This document shows, piece after piece, positions 1 through 6,373 of a DNA stretch of 15,110 nucleotides. The DNA lies in the NCBI GenBank assembly GCA_005801425.1, contig SYDY01000043.1, positions 1 through 15,110 on the forward strand. The letters run 5' to 3'. This DNA is from Bdellovibrionales bacterium (lineage in GTDB: Bacteria > Myxococcota > XYA12-FULL-58-9 > SYDY01). Within the stretch, counting starts at the first letter, position 1, and each line of letters opens with the position of its first letter. The notes under the pieces were generated by a model. That model did not search any database and had not been told where the DNA came from. It was given only the letters and a program-made list of their open reading frames with translations. Position numbers and translations under genes: made by a program.

Positions 1-50
1 CTCCCGCTTGCGGGGGAGGTCGTCGCGTCAGCGACGGGTGGGGGTTCGAG
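1..50. repeat. GC-rich palindromic repeat with two hairpins downstream of the GNAT gene
   Basis: Two adjacent inverted repeats are visible: CTCCCGC paired with an imperfect GCGGGGGAG arm (1-18), and CGTCGC-GTCA-GCGACG, a perfect 6-bp stem (21-36), followed by GGGTGGGGG. Compact double-hairpin GC-rich elements of this kind are common dispersed intergenic repeats in proteobacterial genomes. It lies just beyond the stop codon of the acetyltransferase gene, so it may also slow or end transcription, but no T-run follows either stem. The element is cut by the window edge, so its true left end is unknown. Confidence 0.6.
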
Positions 51-54
51 CATC

Positions 55-501
55 CTACGGAACCCACTCAAACATGGCGTAATGTTCGCTGCTCATGCCC
101 ATATTTTCGTAGGCTTTGATGGCCACGGTATTGCGTTTATCCACGTACAATCGAATGCCTGCATAACCACGACGATTTTCTACTTTGTTACGAAGATGCT
201 GATACATCGCACGAAACACCCCCACGTGACGGTGTTCTGCAACCACATACAACGAATGGATCCACAAAACTGTACTATTGCGCCAATCGCTCCATTCCGG
301 CACCACAAGAAGACATGCGGCTATCAACCCATTCTCTTCTGCCACCAAGTAATAACCCTTGGTGCTGTCATCGAACACGGCGGCCACACCTTTTTGAACG
401 GTATCGTGGGTGAGTTGCAAACCCTCTGTTTCAAAGGCCAATCGGATTTGGAAATCGACGATGGTTTTGGCATCTTCGTGGTGGGCTTCGCGGATCCGCA
501 T
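55..501 (-). CDS. GNAT family N-acetyltransferase
   Basis: The 148-residue product has the length and layout of a single-domain GCN5-related N-acetyltransferase, which moves an acetyl group from acetyl-CoA to an amine; the substrate cannot be told from sequence. It opens with the usual first strand (MRIREAHHEDA). The central strand 'IHSLYVVAEHRHVGVFRAMY' (about residues 81-100) is motif A with a degenerate acetyl-CoA pyrophosphate loop (RHVGVF in place of R/Q-x-x-G-x-G/A). The motif B region follows as VDKRNTVAIKAYENMGM (about 120-136), with the Asn and the Tyr usually found there. The enzyme should be cytoplasmic. ATG at 501 is preceded by only a weak ribosome site. The gap to the upstream 234-residue gene is 46 bases, so the two may be cotranscribed. 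Family assignment is firm; biological role is unknown. Confidence 0.86.
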   Translation of the reverse strand: MRIREAHHEDAKTIVDFQIRLAFETEGLQLTHDTVQKGVAAVFDDSTKGYYLVAEENGLIAACLLVVPEWSDWRNSTVLWIHSLYVVAEHRHVGVFRAMYQHLRNKVENRRGYAGIRLYVDKRNTVAIKAYENMGMSSEHYAMFEWVP

Positions 502-547
502 AAACCCACTTGTTCATACATGGAGCCAGGGTGGCAAGTAGAAATGA

Positions 548-1252
548 TTATTTTTGAGTTTTTGATGTCTCCAGCAATGCGCACGGGATCGTCACGAGAA
601 AAATCTCATCTCCATCTTGATGAAGGGTTCCAAAGATATAGCTGCCATGGCGTTGGTATGACATTGTTACATTGCTGCTTTGGCCATAATCACCATATAT
701 CTTCACCCCCTCCATGATATGTATCTCGCCGTCGAGGGGTGGGTTCGCTTTCATCTTGTCGAAAAATATGTGCACAGCATCAGTCCTGCAAGCAGGATCA
801 TCCCCATTCAAACATATCGGATAGTAGTGCACGGTCGATTCTCTTAACGGGAGGATGGTTTTGTCTACGAATGTTTGCAATGCCTTCTCATCGCCTGTTT
901 TTTCTTGACCAGGCTTACCAATTCCCAAGTTCGCAATATCTGAACATGCTGTAGGGGAAACACCGGATCGCGGTTTGTAGAATTCGGAGCCCAACATTTC
1001 GACCAGTCGAGCTCTGTTCGGTGGTGCATTTGACTCGCGCACGGTGTTTGGCAACAGCGCATTCCGTGGGCAACAAACGTGAACACCCATATGGAACATT
1101 TTCCCCAAAAATGACGTTTTGGGTATATACATATCGCAAACATCGCCCCGAGAAGCATGCGATTGTGAACTTTGTTTTGCTGCATTTGCGGGTGGTATCT
1201 CTTGTGTCGCCTGTTGCACTCGTCGTTGCGCGTCTGCGATCGTCAATGGCAT
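548..1252 (-). CDS. Hypothetical protein, 234 residues, Cys-containing
   Basis: No family is recognised. The product has no signal peptide and no membrane segment. Its N-terminus is polar and Gln/Ala-rich (about residues 8-35). Cysteines at about 39, 60, 61, 103, 147, 155 and 224 include a CC pair. The C-terminal third alternates hydrophobic and polar residues (HIMEGVKIYGDYGQSS, then YIFGTLHQDGDEIFLVTIP), suggesting a small beta-rich domain. ATG at 1252 is the first possible start, because an in-frame stop lies just upstream. An AAGG about 14 bases before it is rather far for a ribosome site. It begins 40 bases after the malic enzyme stop on the same strand and precedes the acetyltransferase, so it is probably carried on the same transcript. 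Being a gene is likely; function is unknown. Confidence 0.7.
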   Translation of the reverse strand: MPLTIADAQRRVQQATQEIPPANAAKQSSQSHASRGDVCDMYIPKTSFLGKMFHMGVHVCCPRNALLPNTVRESNAPPNRARLVEMLGSEFYKPRSGVSPTACSDIANLGIGKPGQEKTGDEKALQTFVDKTILPLRESTVHYYPICLNGDDPACRTDAVHIFFDKMKANPPLDGEIHIMEGVKIYGDYGQSSNVTMSYQRHGSYIFGTLHQDGDEIFLVTIPCALLETSKTQK

Positions 1253-1292
1253 CCGGAAAGCATACGCCTTATGTGTCGTTTTTCAAGAATTT

Positions 1293-2588
1293 TCACCGCG
1301 CCACAGCATGGACCGCATCGGCCACACGTGCATGAACGGTTCGATCCAAACAATCGGGCAAGAGTTCGTCGCGTCCGCCCATTTCCGAAAGCGCATAGGC
1401 CGCCGCAAGCAACATTTCACGAGAAATATGGGTGGCACGCGCATCAAGCGCACCCCGAAAAATACCGGGAAAACCAAGCACATTGTTGGCCACTTTGCCA
1501 TCAAGGGCACACCACGCACCGCGCGCAAGCGCCACCTGCGGTTCAATTTCAGGTTCAGGATTAGACAGTGCAAGAATAATCTGACCTTTGCGCACCATTT
1601 CAGGTTTAATCAAACCCTTGGCCCCTGTGGTTGCAATCACGATATCCGCCTCGGCCATCACACCTTGCAAGGTACTTCGACGCCCGCCCAAACTCTCAAG
1701 ACGTTGAAGCGCCATTTCACTGAGATCGGTGCCAAGCACATGCTTTACACCGTAATCAATCAACAACGAACAAATGCCAATGCCTGCAGCACCAAGACCT
1801 ATCTGACCAATCACACTGTGGTGCAAATCAATGTCATAGCGCTTCGTAGCCGACAAAAGTGCGGCAAGCACCACCACCGCAGTGCCGTGTTGATCGTCAT
1901 GCATCACAGGGATATTCAAACGCTTCTTGAGTTCGATTTCGATATCAAAACATTCGGGTGCTGCAAAATCTTCCAATTGGATGGCACCAAAAGATGGCGC
2001 GATGGCTTCAATCGTCGCAACGACCGTGGCCACATCTTTGCATTTCATCAAAATGGGAATGCCATTGATACCCGCAAGCTGTTGAAACAACGCAGCCTTG
2101 CCTTCCATCACGGGCATGCCGGCAACAGGCCCAATATCACCGAGTCCTAATATTGCTGTGCCGTTGGTGATCACCGCCACCGTGTTGCTGATATAAGTGT
2201 ATTCCCGTGCCGCTTCGGGGTTCTGTTGTATCGCACGACACACCTGCGCAACACCCGGGGTATATACATCGCGCAGCACTTCAAGACTTGTGATCTCTTC
2301 TGTGGAACGCATGACGATTTTCCCGCCACGGTGTCGTTTTAAAATACGATTGGACAACCCCACCACATGGGCAATGGGCAGTTTTTCAACACGGGCCGCC
2401 ACTTCTGCGAGCGTGACCTCCGATTTTGCCGTCACGGTGAGTTCCCAACATGTGGTCATGGGATTGCGTGATTTGGCGCGTACATCGTCGACGGAAAATC
2501 CTGCCTGACAAAACGTGGTGAGAACCGAAGCAAGGCTTCCCACTTGATGGGAGGTTTCAACTTCAAGAATTTCAGGAATAGCGCTCAT
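1293..2588 (-). CDS. NAD-type malic enzyme with N-terminal ACT-like domain
   Basis: It catalyses oxidative decarboxylation of malate to pyruvate and CO2 in the cytoplasm, linking the TCA cycle to pyruvate. Numbered from ATG 2588 (431 aa), residues about 5-75 look like an ACT regulatory domain ([20 protein letters not shown]). The malic enzyme core follows: Tyr109 in VYTPGV, Lys164 in MEGKAAL, metal ligands Glu206-Asp207 (QLEDF) and an Asp in HDDQHGTA (230-237), the Rossmann loop GLGAAGIG (265-272), then LSNPEPE and [18 protein letters not shown]. An Asp at the end of the second Rossmann strand (LGTD, about 288) favours NAD over NADP. This is the short bacterial malic enzyme type plus an ACT extension. 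An in-frame TTG at 2597 is an alternative start; neither start has a strong ribosome site. It looks like a housekeeping gene unrelated to the secretion-like genes. Confidence 0.93.
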   Translation of the reverse strand: MSAIPEILEVETSHQVGSLASVLTTFCQAGFSVDDVRAKSRNPMTTCWELTVTAKSEVTLAEVAARVEKLPIAHVVGLSNRILKRHRGGKIVMRSTEEITSLEVLRDVYTPGVAQVCRAIQQNPEAAREYTYISNTVAVITNGTAILGLGDIGPVAGMPVMEGKAALFQQLAGINGIPILMKCKDVATVVATIEAIAPSFGAIQLEDFAAPECFDIEIELKKRLNIPVMHDDQHGTAVVVLAALLSATKRYDIDLHHSVIGQIGLGAAGIGICSLLIDYGVKHVLGTDLSEMALQRLESLGGRRSTLQGVMAEADIVIATTGAKGLIKPEMVRKGQIILALSNPEPEIEPQVALARGAWCALDGKVANNVLGFPGIFRGALDARATHISREMLLAAAYALSEMGGRDELLPDCLDRTVHARVADAVHAVAR

Positions 2589-2907
2589 TGTTGTCAATCA
2601 TACCATGAAAGGATGTGTTTTGTCTTTTCTTGATGTGGGGTCCTTGAAGTGTGATCTCAATATTTTTCGATTTCATCGAACCCAATAGATGACTCCCAAG
2701 GCGTCCATGACGGGCGATAACGGTAATTCTGAGTGCTACGGTGCATCCCAGGCATTCTGCAATCCAATCATTGCAGATCTGTCGAACCGCGACCATTTGG
2801 TTTTCTTCCAGTAAGGCCCTGAGCGTCAGAATAATCTGAGGGCCTGCCGGTGTGGTATGGCCGCCGAGGCATGTTGTGCCAATCGTAGGGGCGGTTCGCG
2901 AATGCAT
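2572..2907 (-). CDS. Possible small ORF, 111 residues, starting inside a repeat
   Basis: An open frame runs from ATG 2907 to a stop at 2572, overlapping the first codons of the malic enzyme. The middle reads like real protein (ILTLRALLEENQMVAVRQI, then VALRITVIARHGRLGSHLLG), with amphipathic helix and strand patterns. The proposed start and first residues come from a compound palindromic repeat, so the repeat may have inserted into an older gene or supplied a new start. The frame stays open upstream into the 3' end of the 484-residue gene, but there it runs in the wrong frame over established coding sequence. No family is recognised. Apart from this frame and the repeat, the stretch 2598-3004 shows nothing else. 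Confidence 0.3.
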   Translation of the reverse strand: MHSRTAPTIGTTCLGGHTTPAGPQIILTLRALLEENQMVAVRQICNDWIAECLGCTVALRITVIARHGRLGSHLLGSMKSKNIEITLQGPHIKKRQNTSFHGMIDNNERYS

Positions 2908-2946
2908 CGCGGCAACACAAGGGTGGACACGGGGGTCCACCCCTAC
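2885..2946. repeat. Compound two-hairpin repeat, GTAGGGG...CCCCTAC ends (copy 1)
   Basis: The element begins GTAGGGGCGGTTCGCGAA and ends GTCCACCCCTAC, so its ends form an inverted GTAGGGG/CCCCTAC pair. Inside, GGGTGGAC pairs with GTCCACCC to give a strong right-hand hairpin (about 2921-2942). The left hairpin is degenerate, with a CGCGA/TCGCG stem. The layout matches a second copy at 4479-4553. The two copies bracket the 484-residue gene. This one lies 58 bases beyond that gene's stop and could act as a transcript-end structure. Confidence 0.7.
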
Positions 2947-3004
2947 AAATATTTCAATTCCTGGGCAAAGTATCGCAAGCGCGTGATGCAACCACGCAAG
3001 ATTT

Positions 3005-4459
3005 TTAATCCCCGTATGCATCGTAAAACCCTGCAGTAACACCGCAGCTAGCCACCACACGCACGCGCAATAACGTGGTCGGATCACCATGCCATCGCAG
3101 CACATGTTCAATACCCATGGCCAAACGCGCAAGGCGTGCCCCGTCACGCCAATCGTTTTCAAGGTGCACGGTTATTTGATTTTCGCAACGAGGAATGCCT
3201 CGAAAAAAGATGCGCCGTGACGTTGTTTCGATATCACGTACACGAAGTACCTCTTCTGGAGACAACATCGCTTTGGAGGCGATCAGGCTCATGCATGCAA
3301 GCACCTGTTCAGGCTCTGCAAAACCACGGGCAGCAAAGGTCGCTAGATCCCATGCATGATGGGGATCATCCACATGTCCCCATGCAAGATGCCAAGAACC
3401 TAAAAGATCAAGCGGTTTATCGTATTCATCAACCCACGCCAGATGATTGCCCGCGTGCCGATCGAGATCCTGAGACATACACACTACATCACCCGATAAT
3501 ACGCCATGCCGCGGTCCTTCGTGTGCGGGAAACCATCGCAACCAACTCCGTGCTGCGCCCCGATCGGCGTGACGCAATTGATACGTTCCGCCGGGTGCAT
3601 CCCTGATCACACCCATGCGTAGAGGCTCACAAGGCAAAGGCACGCCCGCTTGCAGCACCACATGGACAGCGGCCAAAACAACCGAGGGTGCTTGATTGAG
3701 CGTATGATGACGTGGGACTGCCGGCTGTTCTTCATTGCCTGCAGAAACCCGCACCGGCTCCATGGGACACATGATCATGTTACTGACAAGCATTGCATTG
3801 AGCCTAACAACATCACGGTTGATTGGCTTTGCAGGAAAAGCCACCAAAGGGATCTCAAGCGTCAATGGTTTGTCATGATGCACATCACGTACTGCTTGCG
3901 AAAAACCGCGCAGGAGCCACACCTGCCATGCAGCAACATCACAGGCCACATCGCGCATAAAACGCATCGCCGACCCTACTTGACTTGCAATGGGCGTAGA
4001 TGATCCCAAATGCGATGCATGACAGACGTCAAGCACCCCATCCATGCCACCACGACATCGCGCTGAACCGTTCATCACAGCGAACAACGGCGACACCCCG
4101 AGGGTCAGCATGTCGTCCTGCTGCAATTGCTGAAGCATGGTGGGTGTACCATGCAGTGTTATCTGCAACACACGTTTTTCATGCGAGATCACAACGTCCG
4201 TGATCACACCATGACACCATGCCATATCATGATCGAGCGACCATGGGATCTCTTCTGTTCCTCGCATGGAAACAGCAATACGATCACCTGCAGTTCTTAC
4301 CTCTTCTGGCAATCGCGACCCTTCACATGGCGCCAAAACCGCCCGTGCAGGCACCGCATGGGGAGTTCCTGGATCAAGCAATTGAATCAGATCGCGTGCG
4401 GCGTCCAAGCCCAGAGCATGCCATGGACCTCGCGACACCATCGCTGATTGTACGTTCAT
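3005..4459 (-). CDS. Hypothetical protein, 484 residues, downstream of hcp
   Basis: No family is recognised. The product has no signal peptide and no clear membrane segment. It is rich in His, Met and Trp. Beta-like stretches occur at HGVITDVVISHEKRVLQITL (about residues 84-103) and near the C-terminus (LRVRVVASCGVTAGFY). A charged, helix-prone region precedes the end (RDGARLARLAMGIEHVLRWH). The start is convincing: ATG 4459 has a full AGGAAGGA ribosome site (4468-4475) nine bases upstream. That site abuts a compound repeat lying between this gene and the Hcp gene, whose stop is about 110 bases away on the same strand. In type VI systems, genes next to hcp often encode cargo effectors or adaptors, so that role is possible, but nothing in the residues shows it. 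The two flanking repeats are noteworthy. Confidence 0.75.
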   Translation of the reverse strand: MNVQSAMVSRGPWHALGLDAARDLIQLLDPGTPHAVPARAVLAPCEGSRLPEEVRTAGDRIAVSMRGTEEIPWSLDHDMAWCHGVITDVVISHEKRVLQITLHGTPTMLQQLQQDDMLTLGVSPLFAVMNGSARCRGGMDGVLDVCHASHLGSSTPIASQVGSAMRFMRDVACDVAAWQVWLLRGFSQAVRDVHHDKPLTLEIPLVAFPAKPINRDVVRLNAMLVSNMIMCPMEPVRVSAGNEEQPAVPRHHTLNQAPSVVLAAVHVVLQAGVPLPCEPLRMGVIRDAPGGTYQLRHADRGAARSWLRWFPAHEGPRHGVLSGDVVCMSQDLDRHAGNHLAWVDEYDKPLDLLGSWHLAWGHVDDPHHAWDLATFAARGFAEPEQVLACMSLIASKAMLSPEEVLRVRDIETTSRRIFFRGIPRCENQITVHLENDWRDGARLARLAMGIEHVLRWHGDPTTLLRVRVVASCGVTAGFYDAYGD

Positions 4460-4478
4460 AGGTTTATTCCTTCCTCGT

Positions 4479-4553
4479 GTAGGGGCGCTTCGCGAAGCGC
4501 CCTTGCGGCCTTTGAATCAAAGTTTTATCGGGCGGTTCACGAACCGCCCCTAC
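4479..4553. repeat. Compound hairpin repeat, GTAGGGG...CCCCTAC ends (copy 2)
   Basis: Two perfect palindromic arms are visible: GGGCGCTTCGCGAAGCGCCC (4483-4502) and GGGCGGTTCACGAACCGCCC (4530-4549). Between them is a third small stem, CTTTGA-A-TCAAAG (about 4510-4522). The outer ends are inverted GTAGGGG (4479-4485) and CCCCTAC (4547-4553). It fills most of the space between the Hcp stop (4569) and the ribosome site of the next gene (4468-4475). As RNA it would form strong stems there, so it could attenuate read-through from hcp or protect the upstream mRNA. Its terminal symmetry suggests a MITE-like or REP-like dispersed element. Confidence 0.8.
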
Positions 4554-4568
4554 AACAGAACAAACCCA

Positions 4569-5060
4569 TCACAAATTGTTGTCCCACGAATCTTCGGCTT
4601 CGGTTCCAGCGGCAAGATGCTGCCAACGAATGCTGCGGAAAACGATGGCCACTTCTTCAAGCGGTGGTTTGTTGGAAGTTCCAGGTACTAAGGTATCCTC
4701 ACTCATTTGCTGAATACTTTCCACATAGGCGCCGTCGATGGTCACGGTATAGAATTGTTCGGTTTTTCCGTTGCCTGCCGGATCGGGTCGATAAAAACGA
4801 AACTCACCACTGAGCACTTCGTTGTTGCACAGGGCTTGCATCAAAACAGGCGATGCGCGGTCGATGCGCTTGCGAAGACGAATGGGTCGGTATTGTCTGC
4901 GTCCTACCGCAATGCCGCTGCCCGCTTCTCTGGGTGAAACCACCCCGTGTTCAAAACTTAAACATTCGATGGACCCGTCGCGCCCCACACTGCGTTGACC
5001 GCTGTCGCCTTGCACTTGAGCACCGTTGATCTTCAATAATAAATGGACTGTTTCTGCCAT
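4569..5060 (-). CDS. hcp: Hcp-family type VI secretion tube protein
   Basis: Hcp forms hexameric rings that stack into the inner tube of the type VI secretion system and can carry small effectors in the lumen. The 163-residue length is typical. Family signs: an N-terminal strand (AETVHLLLKINGAQVQGDS), a mid-region LRKRIDRASPVLMQAL, then FRFYRP, FYTVTIDGAYVESI, the conserved EEVAIVFRSIRWQ strand pair (about 134-146) and an acidic, Trp-containing tail (EDSWDN). ATG 5060 was chosen because AAGGAGA lies six bases upstream; a longer reading from 5126 has no such site. No sheath, VgrG, baseplate or ClpV gene is in the window, so this is an orphan or auxiliary hcp, or part of an effector module. It follows the 328-residue gene and precedes the 484-residue gene. 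A separate promoter is proposed at 5157-5185. Confidence 0.88.
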   Translation of the reverse strand: MAETVHLLLKINGAQVQGDSGQRSVGRDGSIECLSFEHGVVSPREAGSGIAVGRRQYRPIRLRKRIDRASPVLMQALCNNEVLSGEFRFYRPDPAGNGKTEQFYTVTIDGAYVESIQQMSEDTLVPGTSNKPPLEEVAIVFRSIRWQHLAAGTEAEDSWDNNL

Positions 5061-5110
5061 GCTGTTCTCCTTGTAGCAGGCAGCATGCAAAAATCGATGC
5101 GGGCATCGCG

Positions 5111-5153
5111 ATCGTGATTGACGCAAGATGCGTCATCGTTGTGTCATTTAGAA
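5111..5153. repeat. 43-bp direct repeat, copy 1 (5' leader of hcp)
   Basis: This 43-bp stretch is identical, base for base, to 6331-6373. It contains TGACGCA-AGA-TGCGTCA (5119-5135), a perfect 7-bp inverted repeat around three bases. Here it lies between the proposed hcp promoter and the hcp ribosome site, so it would be part of the mRNA leader. A second small palindrome, CGATGC-GG-GCATCG (5095-5108), directly adjoins it, giving two stacked hairpins in the leader. It has no T-run, so it is not a standard terminator. Confidence 0.9.
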
Positions 5154-5156
5154 ACA

Positions 5157-5185
5157 ATTTTATTCTGCGTTGAAAAAATTTTTAA
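5157..5185 (-). promoter_or_regulatory. Candidate sigma70-type promoter for hcp
   Basis: On the minus strand, TTAAAA (5180-5185) and TAAAAT (5157-5162) are separated by exactly 17 bases, giving four and five matches to the -35 and -10 consensus. Transcription would start near 5150, at the first bases of the 43-bp repeat, leaving a leader of about 90 bases before ATG 5060. The region is locally A/T-rich. This is prediction from consensus only. Confidence 0.4.
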
Positions 5186-5230
5186 CGGCCTGCACCACGC
5201 GCTCAGAAAGAAAACAAGGAATCAGATCGT

Positions 5231-6217
5231 TCAAGGCGCTGCGTGGGGGAGTGTCCAGCAGGGGGTGCGATTGCCTCGGTTAGTATAGGCCTGATTCACA
5301 AAAGAGGCTTCCGCCATCAGCCACGAGGCGCTTTGTGAGAGTTGTGCAGACGCTGTGGTTGTATAGATAATGTTTTGATTGACCGGGTCGTTCACAAGCA
5401 CCTGCAAGCCATTTCCTTTGTGGATGGTACGTTCGGTCTGGATTGTGGGAATGTTGCGATAGAGGGAGTAGATGACTCCCGGTAGGATACCCAGTGTATA
5501 AAGCAAAATACTCCACAGGATACAGCTGCAGTTGTCGCCTTGTGTATTGGGCGAAATTTTGACGCCTTTTCCGGTTTCTTTCTTTGCTTCCATACCTTGG
5601 ATGGTAAGGTTGATGTCCATTCTTGCAACCGTGGAAATACCAATGCGTTTTTCTATGGCGGCGATGGCGCCTTGGGGAGGCATTTTCACGATATCGAAAT
5701 CGCTTCTGCTAAGACCATCACCATGCTGATGTTCGTAAGAGTCTTGATGCCAGGCCCATGCATAAGGCACTGATTTTGCGCTTGAAGGCATGCCTTCAAA
5801 TTGCCTTTCCAAACTTACGTACAGGCCTTGCATGTCTGTGGGGAATGAAGCAACCGCGCTGTACCGATCCCACGCAATGTGTTGCACCGACCATGATGTG
5901 CCCAGGCAATATCTGAGTGCTGTTTCAAAATCCGTTCCATCTTCAATGCTGGGAATTTTAACGGGAACGCTGCGGCCGATCTCTGCGATAGGGAACACAC
6001 CGTGCACTTTTTGAGTGGTTTTATCGTACGCCACCAGGCAGTGCGTGGTTTCGCCGCCTGCCTGCGCGGGGGGAATTGTGTATTTTCCAACAGACCACCA
6101 TTGCGATGTAGAGGGTACAGATCCGTTGGTGTCGTTGCGAAATGAGTTGGGCAATCTCTGGTTTTGAATGGATACTGAAATTTCCTGTTGGCGAGGCGTA
6201 AGCACAACGGTCGTCAT
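5231..6217 (-). CDS. Hypothetical protein, 328 residues, one predicted membrane segment
   Basis: No family is recognised. The N-terminal 220 residues look soluble and mixed alpha/beta, with no signal peptide. A single hydrophobic stretch follows at about 231-252 (CILWSILLYTLGILPGVIYS), preceded by a Cys-x-Cys and a Lys-rich segment (AKKETGKGVK). The last 75 residues are polar. An internal hydrophobic segment without a leader is seen in some toxins and effectors, but also in ordinary bitopic membrane proteins. ATG 6217 has a good AAGGAT ribosome site six bases upstream. The gene stands apart from the caspase gene (150-base gap) with its own strong promoter candidate carrying a C9 tract. The gene plus promoter is bracketed by two identical 43-bp repeats. 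The next gene downstream is hcp, which makes a secretion link worth testing. Confidence 0.75.
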   Translation of the reverse strand: MTTVVLTPRQQEISVSIQNQRLPNSFRNDTNGSVPSTSQWWSVGKYTIPPAQAGGETTHCLVAYDKTTQKVHGVFPIAEIGRSVPVKIPSIEDGTDFETALRYCLGTSWSVQHIAWDRYSAVASFPTDMQGLYVSLERQFEGMPSSAKSVPYAWAWHQDSYEHQHGDGLSRSDFDIVKMPPQGAIAAIEKRIGISTVARMDINLTIQGMEAKKETGKGVKISPNTQGDNCSCILWSILLYTLGILPGVIYSLYRNIPTIQTERTIHKGNGLQVLVNDPVNQNIIYTTTASAQLSQSASWLMAEASFVNQAYTNRGNRTPCWTLPHAAP

Positions 6218-6253
6218 GGTTTATCCTTACAAAGGCGGCCGTTCTTTTTTGAA

Positions 6254-6282
6254 TGTATAGGAAAAATAGGGGGGGGGATCAA
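6254..6282 (-). promoter_or_regulatory. Candidate promoter with C9 tract in the -35/-10 spacer
   Basis: On the minus strand, TTGATC (6277-6282) and TATACA (6254-6259) are separated by 17 bases (6260-6276). The spacer is almost filled by a run of nine C, seen as nine G at 6269-6277 on the plus strand; the last C of TTGATC is the first of the run. The -10 is about 36 bases from ATG 6217, leaving a leader of roughly 30 bases with its ribosome site. Homopolymer tracts placed this way cause phase-variable transcription in known cases, such as the spacer tracts of Neisseria porA and Bordetella fim promoters. Slippage by one base would change the spacing to 16 or 18. Confidence 0.5.
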
Positions 6283-6330
6283 CGAAAACAAGGCGAGAGA
6301 TTGAAAACGGCGGAGACACGTGCATGGGAC

Positions 6331-6373
6331 ATCGTGATTGACGCAAGATGCGTCATCGTTGTGTCATTTAGAA
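6331..6373. repeat. 43-bp direct repeat, copy 2 (3' end of caspase gene)
   Basis: This is identical to 5111-5153. In the minus direction it starts with the last sense codon and stop of the caspase-like gene (TTC TAA), then continues through the TGACGCA-AGA-TGCGTCA palindrome (6339-6355). Because it contains the genuine end of that gene, this copy is probably the original, and the one before hcp a duplicate. The distance between copies is 1,220 bases, which hold the 328-residue gene and its promoter. Similarity stops sharply at both edges. Confidence 0.9.

Noticed and set aside
82-717. Plus-strand open frame over the acetyltransferase and the 234-residue gene
   Set aside because: Antisense to a clear GNAT domain, with His/Cys-rich composition typical of shadow frames.
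1119-2150. Long plus-strand open frame (343 residues) across the malic enzyme
   Set aside because: It lies antisense to a gene with unmistakable malic enzyme motifs, is rich in His, Arg and Thr without domain pattern, and has no ribosome site. It is a shadow frame.
2572-3162. The small ORF extended to an ATG at 3162
   Set aside because: The extension runs out of frame over the 3' part of the 484-residue gene; only the part from 2907 was kept, at low confidence.
5061-5126. Longer Hcp starting at 5126
   Set aside because: The extra N-terminal residues are unlike Hcp, and the strong AAGGAGA site sits directly before ATG 5060.
5111-6373. Integron gene cassette with attC sites
   Set aside because: The repeat has a palindrome, but neither the GTTRRRY nor the RYYYAAC core is present, and no integrase is seen.
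6331-6373. Intrinsic terminator of the caspase gene
   Set aside because: The 7-bp stem is not followed by a T-run on the minus strand, so it does not fit a standard Rho-independent terminator.
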